This document shows, piece after piece, positions 19,380-28,705 of a stretch of 55,684 nt of DNA (position 1 is its first letter; each line of letters begins with the position of its first letter). The position numbers and the translations under genes are program-made. Origin of the DNA: Urechidicola sp. (lineage in GTDB: Bacteria; Bacteroidota; Bacteroidia; Flavobacteriales; Flavobacteriaceae); assembly GCA_028599075.1 (NCBI GenBank), contig JAQRMW010000121.1, positions 1-55,684 of the forward strand, in the 5' to 3' direction. Under the pieces are notes generated by a model, which was not told the DNA's origin, made no database searches, and saw only the letters and a list, made by a program, of their open reading frames with translations.

Positions 19380-20912
19380 ATGCAACACAAAGTACTTATT
19401 TTAGATTTCGGATCGCAGTTTACACAACTGATCGCCCGTAGAGTTAGAGAGCTTAACATTTACAGCGAGATTCATCCATACAACAGTAAAAAATTCAATG
19501 TTTCAGATTACAAAGCAGTCATCTTGTCTGGGAGCCCCCATTCGGTTAGGAGTAAAGAAGCACCACATCCTGATTTATCTGAAATTAAAGGAAAAATTCC
19601 TCTACTAGGTGTTTGTTATGGTGCACAATATTTGGCTCATTTTTATGATGGAGAAGTTGGGCAATCGAATACGCGTGAATATGGTCGAGCACATTTGACA
19701 TATATAAATCACGAAGAAACTTTGTTTGAAGGAATCAACGAAGGTTCGCAAGTTTGGATGAGTCATTCAGATACTATTCTGTCTTTGCCATCAAATTATA
19801 AAATGATTGCCAGCACAGAAGATGTTACCAATGCTGCATTCAAGATTGAAGGTGAGGACACCTATGCAATTCAATTTCATCCAGAGGTATATCATTCTAC
19901 AGATGGTGCTAAATTATTAGAAAACTTCTTGGTAAAAATTGCAGGATTGAATCAAGATTGGACTCCAGATTCTTTTGTTGATACCACAGTGGCTACTTTA
20001 AAAGAAAAAATTGGAAATGATAAGGTAGTCTTAGGATTATCGGGTGGAGTAGATTCTACGGTAGCTGCAATTTTGTTAGATAAAGCTATCGGAAAAAATT
20101 TGCACTGTGTTTTTGTAAATAATGGGCTGTTGCGTAAAAATGAGTTCGAAAGCGTATTAAAGCAATACGAAGGAATGGGTTTGAATGTTAAAGGAGTTGA
20201 TGCAGCAGATCGATTTTTAGAAGCTCTAAAAGGAGAGAGTGACCCTGAAGGAAAACGTAAAATAATTGGACGTGTTTTTATCGAAGTCTTTGACGACGAA
20301 TCTCACAAAATAGAAAATGTAAAGTGGTTGGCACAAGGGACCATTTATCCTGATGTGATTGAATCTGTTTCGGTTACAGGAGGCCCTAGCGCAACAATTA
20401 AATCTCATCATAATGTTGGGGGGTTACCTGATTATATGAAACTTAAAATTGTAGAGCCGCTACGAATGATTTTTAAAGATGAGGTTAGGCGAGTTGGAAA
20501 ATCTATGGGAGTAGATCCTGAACTTTTAGGAAGACACCCATTTCCAGGTCCTGGTTTGGGGATTAGAATTTTAGGAGATATTACCGCCGATAAAGTGAGA
20601 ATGTTACAAGAGGTAGATGCTATTTTTGTAAACGGATTGAAAAAATGGAACCTGTACAATGATGTTTGGCAAGCAGGAGCTATGTTGCTACCTGTAAACT
20701 CAGTGGGGGTAATGGGTGATGAACGCACCTATGAAAAATGTGTTGCATTAAGAGCAGTAGAGTCCGTAGATGGTATGACTGCAGATTGGGTAGATTTGCC
20801 GTATAAATTTTTACAAGAAACATCTAACAAAATAATAAATAACGTAAAAGGCGTTAATAGGGTAGTGTATGACATTAGTTCAAAACCACCTGCAACTATT
20901 GAGTGGGAATAA
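19380..20912 (+). CDS. guaA: GMP synthase (glutamine-hydrolysing)
   Basis: Converts XMP to GMP. The N-terminal glutamine amidotransferase carries the nucleophile Cys in GVCYGAQYL and the His-Glu pair in IQFHPEVYH. The ATP-pyrophosphatase domain has the P-loop LSGGVDST near residue 220, and the dimerisation domain ends [10 protein letters not shown] chose ATG 19380 ([14 protein letters not shown]) over an in-frame TTG two codons upstream. The TTG overlaps the -7 element, and the ATG start matches the family. The length is 510 aa. Confidence 0.96.
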   Translation: MQHKVLILDFGSQFTQLIARRVRELNIYSEIHPYNSKKFNVSDYKAVILSGSPHSVRSKEAPHPDLSEIKGKIPLLGVCYGAQYLAHFYDGEVGQSNTREYGRAHLTYINHEETLFEGINEGSQVWMSHSDTILSLPSNYKMIASTEDVTNAAFKIEGEDTYAIQFHPEVYHSTDGAKLLENFLVKIAGLNQDWTPDSFVDTTVATLKEKIGNDKVVLGLSGGVDSTVAAILLDKAIGKNLHCVFVNNGLLRKNEFESVLKQYEGMGLNVKGVDAADRFLEALKGESDPEGKRKIIGRVFIEVFDDESHKIENVKWLAQGTIYPDVIESVSVTGGPSATIKSHHNVGGLPDYMKLKIVEPLRMIFKDEVRRVGKSMGVDPELLGRHPFPGPGLGIRILGDITADKVRMLQEVDAIFVNGLKKWNLYNDVWQAGAMLLPVNSVGVMGDERTYEKCVALRAVESVDGMTADWVDLPYKFLQETSNKIINNVKGVNRVVYDISSKPPATIEWE

Positions 20913-20953
20913 ACCTATGGACGAATTACGAATTTTGAATTAAGATTGATATT

Positions 20954-22657
20954 ATGAAAACTTTGAGAATCTTCTTTTTACTATTTTTTGTTTCAGTATT
21001 AACTTCTTGTGCTCAGCAGAAAAAATACATTTCTTATGCTGTTCAGCAAGGAGAAACGATGAAAAGTATTGCTAAGGATAATGGTATGAAAGCACGAGAT
21101 TTAATGCGATTAAATCCAGATGTTTCAAAAAAACCATCGGTAAATACGGTAATTATCATTCCGAATAAGAATTATGGGAAAGAAGAAAGTGATAGCAGTT
21201 CATCTCAAAAAACACATACTGTATTAAGGAAAGAAAACCTATTTAGTATTTCTCAAAAATATGGCATTTCTGTCGATGCGTTAAAAAAAGCAAACGATAT
21301 ACATGGTAATAATATTAGTGTTGGTAGGGTTTTGGTAATTCCAAACATAGAGAATATTGTTTCTGAAAAGTTAACAGAAGTTGCAATTGATTCAAGTTTT
21401 ATTACACATACGGTTGTAAAAGACGATACGCTGTTTAGCTTAACCAGACGTTATCAAATATCTGAAGAAGCTTTATATGAGTTTAACCGAGCATTAAAGG
21501 ATGGTTTAAATTTAGGGATGGTTTTAATTGTTGGTGAGAAGACTGAGGATGTGGTAGAGGTAAATATTTTTGAAGATATAATTACTGATAAACCATTGAA
21601 TGTTTTATTGATGTTGCCTTATAAATTAAATTCTATCGATATTAATGACCAAGAATTTGAGTGGGATAATCGCCTATTAAATATTGTGACCGATTTTCAT
21701 ACTGGAGCTTTAATAGCTATTGATTCTCTACGAAATAGAGGTGCCCAGATAAATATTGATGTAGTTGACACAGAAAATAGTGCATCTAAAATTTCATCAG
21801 TTTTAAGAGAAAAAGATGTAGATGATTATGATGTAGTAATTGGCCCGTTATTTTTGAAAAATGCAAAACAAGTTTCAAAAAGTACATCTACACCAGTTAT
21901 TGCCCCTATCTTTTCAAAAACACAAACATCAGTATCAGACAATAATTTAGTTAAGGTAGCACCAAATAAACAAGAGTTAGAAGATAAGGTCTTAGACTAT
22001 TTATTAAAATCTTACAAAGGAGAAAAAATTATTATTACTGGTGATTCAACAGTGACTACTGGCGCTAAGATTTCTCAAATCATGGCAAAGTTAAGAACAC
22101 ATGATTCTATCAACGACATAACTGTTTTAAAACCAAAAGATGGCTATATTAAAAAAGAACGATTTATTGAAGTGATAGATACCGTACAGTATAAAAACTG
22201 GGTGCTTTTGGTAGGTGATAATCTTTTAGTAACTACAGATGTTGTGAATAATTTAGGAGTAATGCCATTAGAAAAAAGAGACATTCAAATGTTTAGTTTT
22301 GGTATGAATTCTAATTTTGACAATGTTAGTAATACTGATTTAGCACGTTTAAAGTTTACCTTTTCTAAAGCAGCATATATTGATGTTTTGAGTGTAGAGG
22401 CTAGAAGTTTTGAAAAACTGTACAAAGCAAAAAATCATATCAGGCCATCTGATTTTGCTACTAAAGGATTTGATGTTACTTACGACACCCTCTTGCGATT
22501 AATGGACGGGTCATTTAATGACGGTGCTAAAGAAGGAGTGTCTAGAAGAGTAGCTTCAAAATTTGATTATTCTAAAAGAATGTTTGGTAGTACCGAAAAC
22601 AAAGGAGTTTTCCTTTTACAGTACCAAGATAATTTAGAGTTATTGCAATTAGACTAG
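20954..22657 (+). CDS. lipoprotein with three LysM domains and a periplasmic-binding-like domain
   Basis: A 567-aa protein. The signal peptide ends in a lipobox LTSC with Cys19, so it should be membrane-anchored. Three LysM-like repeats follow at about 27-72, 86-131 and 149-195, each with a hydrophobic start, a helical middle and a VIIIPN-like end. LysM binds peptidoglycan GlcNAc. From about 215 the sequence resembles the periplasmic-binding fold of branched-chain amino-acid receptors (NVLLMLPYKLN, DYDVVIGPLFLKNAKQ, VIAPIFSKT). I do not know its ligand. It lies 41 bases after guaA and is possibly co-transcribed with it. Confidence 0.82.
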   Translation: MKTLRIFFLLFFVSVLTSCAQQKKYISYAVQQGETMKSIAKDNGMKARDLMRLNPDVSKKPSVNTVIIIPNKNYGKEESDSSSSQKTHTVLRKENLFSISQKYGISVDALKKANDIHGNNISVGRVLVIPNIENIVSEKLTEVAIDSSFITHTVVKDDTLFSLTRRYQISEEALYEFNRALKDGLNLGMVLIVGEKTEDVVEVNIFEDIITDKPLNVLLMLPYKLNSIDINDQEFEWDNRLLNIVTDFHTGALIAIDSLRNRGAQINIDVVDTENSASKISSVLREKDVDDYDVVIGPLFLKNAKQVSKSTSTPVIAPIFSKTQTSVSDNNLVKVAPNKQELEDKVLDYLLKSYKGEKIIITGDSTVTTGAKISQIMAKLRTHDSINDITVLKPKDGYIKKERFIEVIDTVQYKNWVLLVGDNLLVTTDVVNNLGVMPLEKRDIQMFSFGMNSNFDNVSNTDLARLKFTFSKAAYIDVLSVEARSFEKLYKAKNHIRPSDFATKGFDVTYDTLLRLMDGSFNDGAKEGVSRRVASKFDYSKRMFGSTENKGVFLLQYQDNLELLQLD

Positions 22658-22732
22658 AAAATAACCATGCAATAAAATAAAGAAGTCTTTTATCTTTTGT
22701 CTATAAGCGAAGCGGTCTTAAGTCATTAAAAT

Positions 22733-23290
22733 CTATCGTCTAACGCGTCCTCTCATTTGATGGTGATTCATTCCAGGAGCTCTTTTCATTTGATCTTTCA
22801 TCTGCTTGATTTGATCTTTTAACATCCCTTGTTTGTCTAATTTCTTAGCTTCGTTCATTAGCTTGGTTGCTTCTTGCTTTCTGTTTTTAGACATCGCAAT
22901 TCCAGATAGCTGCAATTTTGCCATTGCCAAATCATGATCCATAGAAAGCCCTAAGCTAATGGCATTTTTAAAGTACTTTTCAGCCTGAGTTAAGTTGGTT
23001 TGTGAAACCAAGATTCCGTTAAGGAAATTAAAATAACCCTGCTGTTTTTTTACCAATGCTCCGCTAGGGTTCTTAATGTAACCCAACCATTTAGCAGTTC
23101 CTTCAAAGTTTTGCTTACGCAATTGTAAAAATGCCAATAAGATAAATTCATTTTTAAAATAGAGGAAAATAAAGATTCCTGAAAGTAAAATCAATGAGAT
23201 TCCGTTCATGATATTTCCATCAACAAATTGAAACCCAGACCAAACAATGATAGCAGTAGCTATGACTAATTTTATATATTTATGAAACAT
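22733..23290 (-). CDS. membrane-anchored TPR-like protein
   Basis: A 185-aa protein with two N-terminal TM segments (about 7-24 and 29-47). A helical region resembling tetratricopeptide repeats follows (NGILVSQTNLTQAEKYFKNAI, MAKLQLSGIAMSKNRKQEATKLMNEA). The tail is charged, with Met-rich and Arg-rich ends. The function is not recognisable; such proteins usually scaffold partners at the membrane. It converges with the LysM gene and has its own TACCTTTG promoter element. Confidence 0.75.
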   Translation of the reverse strand: MFHKYIKLVIATAIIVWSGFQFVDGNIMNGISLILLSGIFIFLYFKNEFILLAFLQLRKQNFEGTAKWLGYIKNPSGALVKKQQGYFNFLNGILVSQTNLTQAEKYFKNAISLGLSMDHDLAMAKLQLSGIAMSKNRKQEATKLMNEAKKLDKQGMLKDQIKQMKDQMKRAPGMNHHQMRGRVRR

Positions 23291-23314
23291 GTTTTTGTTT
23301 AAATTTTAGAATTG

Positions 23315-23322
23315 CAAAGGTA
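23315..23322 (-). promoter_or_regulatory. -7 element for the TPR-like membrane protein
   Basis: Minus-strand TACCTTTG matches TAnnTTTG, 24 bases before the start at 23290. Confidence 0.55.
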
Positions 23323-23371
23323 TGATATTATATGAATTTTATATGTATTGCTTTGTCAATTATTTGATTCT

Positions 23372-23440
23372 GTCATTCCTGCGAAAGCAGGAGTCTATTT
23401 AATTACTTCTCAGATGGATACCCGCTTTCGCGGGTAAGAC
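23372..23440. repeat. paired palindromic repeat (GCGAAAGCAGGAGTC family)
   Basis: Left arm GTCATTCCTGCGAAAGCAGG and right arm CCCGCTTTCGCGGGTAAGAC, with about 30 AT-rich bases between. Same class as 16833-16900. Confidence 0.8.
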
Positions 23441-23504
23441 AAATTAATTGATTTTTTTTGTAGTGAATAGGGTAAGTTATTTTTTTATCAGTCATCAGTC
23501 ATTC

Positions 23505-26500
23505 TTACTTCTTATAATATTTATTGTATTTAAAATATCCCCATATACTTAATAGCAACGATATTGCAAGCCAAGACCAAATCTGTATTGGTACATCAGC
23601 AGATTCACCTTGCGCATAAGAATGCAATCCAGAAAGCATATGATTTACACCAAGATAAGTCATTAATATTGAAGCAAAAGAAAATACGGCTACAATATTA
23701 AAAGGAAGCCTTCCCCTTAATCCTGGAATCAAACGCATGTGTAATACAAAAGCATAAATCATAATACTAATCAAAGCCCAAGTTTCTTTTGGATCCCAAC
23801 CCCAATAACGACCCCATGATTCATTTGCCCAAATAGCACCTAAAAAGTTTCCGACGGTAAATAAAATCAAACCAATAGTCATAGACATTTCATTGATAAT
23901 GGTCAATTCTTTGATTATCAAATCGATTTTTTTCTTATTATTTCTAGTAGTGATTCCCATTAAAAATAAGGCTAACATCCCTAAAATCATCGATAGGGTA
24001 AATGGGCCATAACCCGCAACAATGATTGAAACATGAATCATTACCCAATACGAATCTAATACTGGAACCAAGTTTGCAATTGCTGGATCCATCCAATTCA
24101 TATGAGCAAACATCAATATCATGGAAGTTACAAAAGCTGTTGCCGCAACAGTTAGAATAGATTTTCTTCCGAATATCAATCCAAAAAGCATGGTTGCCCA
24201 GGCAATATAAATCATAGATTCATATCCGTTACTCCAAGGCACATGCCCAGAAATATACCAACGAATTCCCAAGCCAGCTGTATGGTAAAGAAAGAGCAAT
24301 ACCATTCCGATAGCTCCTAATTTAATAACAGTATTTACAAATTTCGAATTGTTAAAGATTTGAATGATTATAAATATAAACAAGAAAAGCCCCATTAACA
24401 TGTAGTAACCAAAGAGGCTCTTAAAAATATCATTTTTGTTGTAAAATATCTCTAGGTCAATTTTTTTATCTGAAGGGTGAACTTCAGCTCCATATTTCTT
24501 TTGAAACTTTTGGATGCCTACTAAAATTTCTACTGACTGAGAATAATCATTACTTTCTTTTGATTGTGTTAAGGTTTGTAAATAAGCGGGTAAAATCTGT
24601 TTTACAAAAACAGAATCGACTCCAGCATACTTAACAGCATGCAATTGATTTTGCGAAACCCATTTATTAGTTGGGTCATTTGGTATTGGGAAAAGGGTTA
24701 GTAAATCACCAAAGATTGCAGAGTAAAATAAATTTACACGATAGCTAACATCTAATACAGATTGTTCAAATTTACTCTTGATTTTTTTCTTGAATGCTTT
24801 TTCTTGTTCATCAGCAATTTTAAAACTCCCTTCGGCATCAAAAAAGTCTGCTAAGCGCGCGTATTTTTGGTCATGTGCAATCCCAATAATATCTCTTAAT
24901 TTAGTATTCTCTTTTCTGATATATACAATCGGTACATTAAACCAAAACCTAGGATTTTGCTGAATAGAAATAAAAACTTGATTGGCATCTAACCCTTTAT
25001 AAGTATCCTTTTTAGAAACTTTTCTCAGCAATTCAGATGCAAAAGTGTGTACTGGTTTCATGCGTCCGCCAGCATCTTGGATAATTAAATGGCTAAACTT
25101 TTCAGCATGAACTTTGTCAACACTATGCACTTGTAAAATTGAATCTATTTGCTGCTCAGTTAATTGATGTTGATGTTGTGAAAACCCTATTGAAAGACTC
25201 AGTAAAGCAACTATTGTTAAAGCCGCTTTTTTAGATTTTATTTTATTTAGTTGTTTTCGTAAGTCAGAAAAACGAGTGTTTTTACCAACTATTGGGATTA
25301 AAATCATTCCTAGAAACAATAAGAAATATCCAAAATAGGTGATACTAGTTCCCCAAAAATCATGGTTTACAGATAGGCGTGTTTCTTCATATTCTGGTGT
25401 GATACTATAGCTAGATTGAAAGAATTTATACCCTTTATAATTCAAAATGTTGTTCATGTAAATTCTAAAATCAAAAGATTCTTTTGGGTCAATTACGGTT
25501 ACTTCACTTGCATAAGACATCGGACTCTGAGACCCAGGATAATTCTCTAATTGAAAATCTCTTAGCTTTATATGAAAAGGCAACTTTAATTGCTTTGACC
25601 CATAGTTAACTCTAAAATTGAGATTGCCAACTGTTATTTGCGTTGGGTTTTCTATACTGTATTGTCCGCCATAAATAACCATTTGTTTAGTTTCATTACC
25701 AACAGTAACATTAAAAGTTAATTTGTCTAATGAGTTTTCTTCTTGAATACCTTTTACAGTTTTGTAAGACCCACTAATAGAGGGTCTTGGAATTACAAAG
25801 CTTAGACCAGCTAGATTGTGCAATGAGAGTAATTGTAATTCTTGAACAGAATCTTTGGCGATGATTCCTTCGTATTGGTCTGACATTCGGTAGAATGTGC
25901 CATCTACTTTTGATTTGATTTTTAGAGATTCAACATCAGAAATAATATCAATCGTATTATTACCTTCATTATCATAACCAATCAACACATTATGGATTAA
26001 TTGGCTACTCCCTTTTTTGATAAAATGATCATGTCGTCCGCCATTTGATGACTCGACTAGTTTTATATAACTATCTCCTTTGTCATCCTCAATAAATACT
26101 TCTTTAGCAAAAGGAACATAGTTTACAAGATCAAATTCAAATTTTGTATCTCTAAAGTTATTGCTATAAGAAAACCGAGGTTTCCCTTTTGCAGAAATTA
26201 ATATCTTTTCTGAATTGTAAACGAGCATTTCTTTATCGTTAAGTGCAGTTACATCAAAATAATTTGCTTCAGAATACATGATGTTACTAGACTGACCTTC
26301 GATAATAGGCATGATACCTTCATAACTTACATAACGCGTAATTCCAGCTCCTAGAATGATAAAAATAAAGGCTAGGTGAAATGATAAAACTGTCCATTTC
26401 TCTTTTCTGTAAAGTCGGTATTTAATAATATTTCCTAAAAAGTTGATAACAAAAATAACCATGATAGCCTCAAACCACCAAGCATTGTAAACTAACACTT

Positions 26501-26621
26501 TAGCTGTTTGTGTGCCGTAGTCATTTTCAATAAAAGTGGCAATCCCCATAGCCGTAGCAAAAACGATAAATAGAATTCCTGTGAGTCGGGTTGAGTACAA
26601 AATAGAAAGTATTTTCTTCAT
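23505..26621 (-). CDS. ccsA: cytochrome c biogenesis fusion protein (ResB/CcsB-CcsA)
   Basis: System II haem delivery and cytochrome c ligation in one polypeptide of 1038 aa. The N-terminal half is ResB/Ccs1-like: TM segments near 12-30, 45-70 and 75-95, a long periplasmic region, and a fourth TM near 425. The C-terminal half is the multi-TM CcsA part with the haem-handling WGWDPKETWALI near 936-947. I chose ATG 26621 (MKKILSILYSTRLTG) over a TTG nine codons upstream. The TTG overlaps the TACTTTTG promoter element and so is unlikely to be translated. Confidence 0.93.
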   Translation of the reverse strand: MKKILSILYSTRLTGILFIVFATAMGIATFIENDYGTQTAKVLVYNAWWFEAIMVIFVINFLGNIIKYRLYRKEKWTVLSFHLAFIFIILGAGITRYVSYEGIMPIIEGQSSNIMYSEANYFDVTALNDKEMLVYNSEKILISAKGKPRFSYSNNFRDTKFEFDLVNYVPFAKEVFIEDDKGDSYIKLVESSNGGRHDHFIKKGSSQLIHNVLIGYDNEGNNTIDIISDVESLKIKSKVDGTFYRMSDQYEGIIAKDSVQELQLLSLHNLAGLSFVIPRPSISGSYKTVKGIQEENSLDKLTFNVTVGNETKQMVIYGGQYSIENPTQITVGNLNFRVNYGSKQLKLPFHIKLRDFQLENYPGSQSPMSYASEVTVIDPKESFDFRIYMNNILNYKGYKFFQSSYSITPEYEETRLSVNHDFWGTSITYFGYFLLFLGMILIPIVGKNTRFSDLRKQLNKIKSKKAALTIVALLSLSIGFSQHQHQLTEQQIDSILQVHSVDKVHAEKFSHLIIQDAGGRMKPVHTFASELLRKVSKKDTYKGLDANQVFISIQQNPRFWFNVPIVYIRKENTKLRDIIGIAHDQKYARLADFFDAEGSFKIADEQEKAFKKKIKSKFEQSVLDVSYRVNLFYSAIFGDLLTLFPIPNDPTNKWVSQNQLHAVKYAGVDSVFVKQILPAYLQTLTQSKESNDYSQSVEILVGIQKFQKKYGAEVHPSDKKIDLEIFYNKNDIFKSLFGYYMLMGLFLFIFIIIQIFNNSKFVNTVIKLGAIGMVLLFLYHTAGLGIRWYISGHVPWSNGYESMIYIAWATMLFGLIFGRKSILTVAATAFVTSMILMFAHMNWMDPAIANLVPVLDSYWVMIHVSIIVAGYGPFTLSMILGMLALFLMGITTRNNKKKIDLIIKELTIINEMSMTIGLILFTVGNFLGAIWANESWGRYWGWDPKETWALISIMIYAFVLHMRLIPGLRGRLPFNIVAVFSFASILMTYLGVNHMLSGLHSYAQGESADVPIQIWSWLAISLLLSIWGYFKYNKYYKK

Positions 26622-26645
26622 TTTTAGTTTGTCAAAAATTTTGTG

Positions 26646-26653
26646 CAAAAGTA
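26646..26653 (-). promoter_or_regulatory. ccsBA promoter, -7 element
   Basis: Minus-strand TACTTTTG matches TAnnTTTG, 24 bases before ATG 26621. It overlaps the alternative TTG start and argues against it. Confidence 0.6.
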
Positions 26654-26747
26654 CGGATTATTGCATTTATATTCTCGAGTAAAGTGTTAATAATTAAAAC
26701 AATTGATTAGTGTATTAGTTTCTGTTTTTTTATCAGATTTAATACTT

Positions 26748-26755
26748 TACTTTTG
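26748..26755 (+). promoter_or_regulatory. -7 element for the aldo/keto reductase
   Basis: TACTTTTG matches TAnnTTTG, 29 bases before the start at 26785. It is divergent from the ccsBA promoter about 95 bases away. Confidence 0.6.
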
Positions 26756-26784
26756 AAGGGCTTTAAGTTAATTTCCATTTTATT

Positions 26785-27789
26785 ATGAATTCAAGTACTC
26801 AAAATTATATAGCTTCACCAATTAGATATGACAAAATGCAATACCGAAGATGTGGTAAAAGCGGAATTTTATTACCGTTACTATCGTTAGGTTTATGGCA
26901 TAATTTTGGAAAATCTGATGATTTTGAAAAAGCTAAGTCTATTGTAAAAACTGCATTTGATAACGGAATTACACATTTTGATTTGGCTAACAATTACGGA
27001 CCACCGTATGGTGCTGCTGAAGAAACATTTGGGAGAATTTTGAAATCAGATTTTAAATCATATCGCGATGAATTAATTATTTCATCAAAAGCTGGTTGGG
27101 ATATGTGGGAAGGTCCTTATGGTAATTTTGGTTCACGAAAATATTTAATTGCAAGTTGCGATCAAAGTTTAAAAAGAATGGGGTTGGATTATGTGGATAT
27201 TTTTTATCACCATCGCCCAGATCCAGATACGCCACTTGAAGAAACAATGGGTGCTCTAGATCAGATTGTTCGCTCGGGTAAAGCATTATATGTTGGTATT
27301 TCGCAATACAATGCTAAAGATACAGCTAAGGCATCAAAAATTTTAAAAGACTTGGGAACTCCATGTCTAATTCATCAACCAAGATATAATATGTTTGACC
27401 GTTGGGTTGAAGATGGACTGTTAAGCACCTTAAATTCTGAAGGAATTGGCGCTATCGCTTTTTCTCCTCTAGAGCAAGGAATTTTGACGGATAAATATTT
27501 AGATGGAATGCCAGCAGATTCTAGGGCAGTTAAAGATGGTCGTTATTTAAAGGCAAATACAATCACTCCAAAAATTCTTGACAAAGTAAAAAACTTGAAT
27601 TCTATTGCCAACAATAGAGGGCAAAGTTTAGCCCAAATGGCAGTAGCTTGGATACTTCGAAACCCTGAAATTACTACAGTATTGGTTGGAGTTAGTAAAG
27701 AGGATCAGCTAAAAGACAATATAAAAGCTTTAGATAATTTATCTTTTACTTCGGATGAATTGAATGAAATAGAGTTGGTTTTAAATTGA
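26785..27789 (+). CDS. aldo/keto reductase, YghZ (GAP reductase)-like
   Basis: A 334-aa TIM-barrel NADPH-dependent aldehyde reductase. The tetrad positions are visible: Asp in HFDLANNYGP, the Tyr in that motif, Lys in ISSKAGWDMW, and His in DIFYHHRPD. MQYRRCGKSGILLPLLSLGLW is the family N-terminus. The MWEGPYGNFGSRKYL stretch is typical of the YghZ/Kv-beta-like group, known to reduce L-glyceraldehyde 3-phosphate and methylglyoxal. The actual substrate here is an inference. It is a single gene with its own promoter and terminator. Confidence 0.92.
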   Translation: MNSSTQNYIASPIRYDKMQYRRCGKSGILLPLLSLGLWHNFGKSDDFEKAKSIVKTAFDNGITHFDLANNYGPPYGAAEETFGRILKSDFKSYRDELIISSKAGWDMWEGPYGNFGSRKYLIASCDQSLKRMGLDYVDIFYHHRPDPDTPLEETMGALDQIVRSGKALYVGISQYNAKDTAKASKILKDLGTPCLIHQPRYNMFDRWVEDGLLSTLNSEGIGAIAFSPLEQGILTDKYLDGMPADSRAVKDGRYLKANTITPKILDKVKNLNSIANNRGQSLAQMAVAWILRNPEITTVLVGVSKEDQLKDNIKALDNLSFTSDELNEIELVLN

Positions 27790-27823
27790 TTTTTATTATT
27801 TGAATTGCAGCTTGAAATACTAA

Positions 27824-27850
27824 TTCCGACAAAGTCGGAACATCTTTTTT
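27824..27850 (+). terminator. terminator of the aldo/keto reductase gene
   Basis: TTCCGAC and GTCGGAA pair around AAA and are followed after CATC by six T. Confidence 0.7.
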
Positions 27851-28047
27851 GTAGAATAAAAATCAATTCCGTTTAGATTTGTTGAAGCCTTGGAAATCGA
27901 AGATTCATAAACACATATTTGTAAAATATTAAAGACGTGAACTAAATAAATTAGGAATTGTGTTTTGGTTTAGCTTTGCTAAAATTCATCTAAAAAAGTG
28001 TCTTTTCTTTTGATTCGTTTTATTTGGACAAGCAAAGAAAATGAATA
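27846..28047 (+). repeat. dispersed repeat, copy 1 (about 200 bp)
   Basis: This stretch matches the reverse complement of 51270-51421 through several shared blocks: AGAATAAAAAT, TTGAAGCCTTGGAAA, AATTAGGA, TTTTGGTTT, AAAATTCATC, AAGTGTC, TTCTTTTGATTCGTTTT, TTTGGACA and CAAAGAAAATGAAT. Copy 1 carries about 50-65 extra bases after CCTTGGAAA. No transposase or long ORF lies within it. The following 28048-28340 holds further repeat-like AT-rich sequence, a palindrome arm at 28248-28272, and no gene. Confidence 0.8.
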
Positions 28048-28247
28048 GAAGACAAGAATTAATTCTTTCATTTTGTCTTGACACAAAACGAAACAAAAAG
28101 TCAATAAGAATTATAGGAATTTTTCACTTTGTGAAATCGTTGTTAAATCTTCATTTCATGCTCTTTTTCCTCAAAAGCGAAACGCACTTCCACTTGATTT
28201 ACAACTAATTCTTTAAATTCTTAGGTTTATTGAATTTCGAATGATTT

Positions 28248-28272
28248 GTCTTTCCCGTGTAAACGGGAATCT
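28248..28272. repeat. half palindrome (GTCTTTCCCG...CGGGAATC)
   Basis: A single arm of the GCGGGAATCC family, GTCTTTCCCGTGTAAACGGG. Confidence 0.6.
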
Positions 28273-28349
28273 AAATTTAAAAGGTATTTATTTAGAAAGA
28301 GAAATACCCAAATTGCAATGAATTATAATTTGTGTAGTAGATTTTTTAT

Positions 28350-28661
28350 TTAATAGAAAATCAAACTTAAGATTCCGAATCCTAAAGCCAATAATAGCAT
28401 TATTCCAGAAAACTTTCTCATGTTATTTGATTTCAGTTTCAGTTTTTCATTTTCGCCATTGGTTTTCCAATTTAATTTGAGCATTGATTTAAACATTAAT
28501 TCATAAGTCGAAATAGAGAAAGGGTTTAGAATTGGAAAGAAAGGAAATTTATTTTCGTCAGCGGTATAATAAATCCAAAGATTCATATAATAAGCAATCC
28601 CATAAGAGAAAAAGGATAAAGTAAATCCAGTTAGAATAATTACATTAAATATTTCGTTCAT
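28350..28661 (-). CDS. small membrane protein of unknown function
   Basis: A 103-aa protein with a hydrophobic segment at about 7-30 and another at 83-102. Between them lies an amphipathic region with WIYYTADENKFPFFPILNPFS. Family not recognised. The codon usage and the two clear TM helices support a real gene. It lies just downstream of the methylmalonyl-CoA mutase genes on the same strand, 44 bases past the large-subunit stop. Confidence 0.6.
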   Translation of the reverse strand: MNEIFNVIILTGFTLSFFSYGIAYYMNLWIYYTADENKFPFFPILNPFSISTYELMFKSMLKLNWKTNGENEKLKLKSNNMRKFSGIMLLLALGFGILSLIFY

Positions 28662-28705
28662 AGCTTATAATTTCTTTCAATGCTTATGTGCGTAAGAATA
28701 ATAAA

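Noticed and set aside
27846-28340. A short protein gene in the gap (translations such as SFLLIRF-like runs)
   Set aside because: Frames are broken by stops, and the matching copy at 51270-51421 is conserved as DNA blocks rather than as a reading frame.
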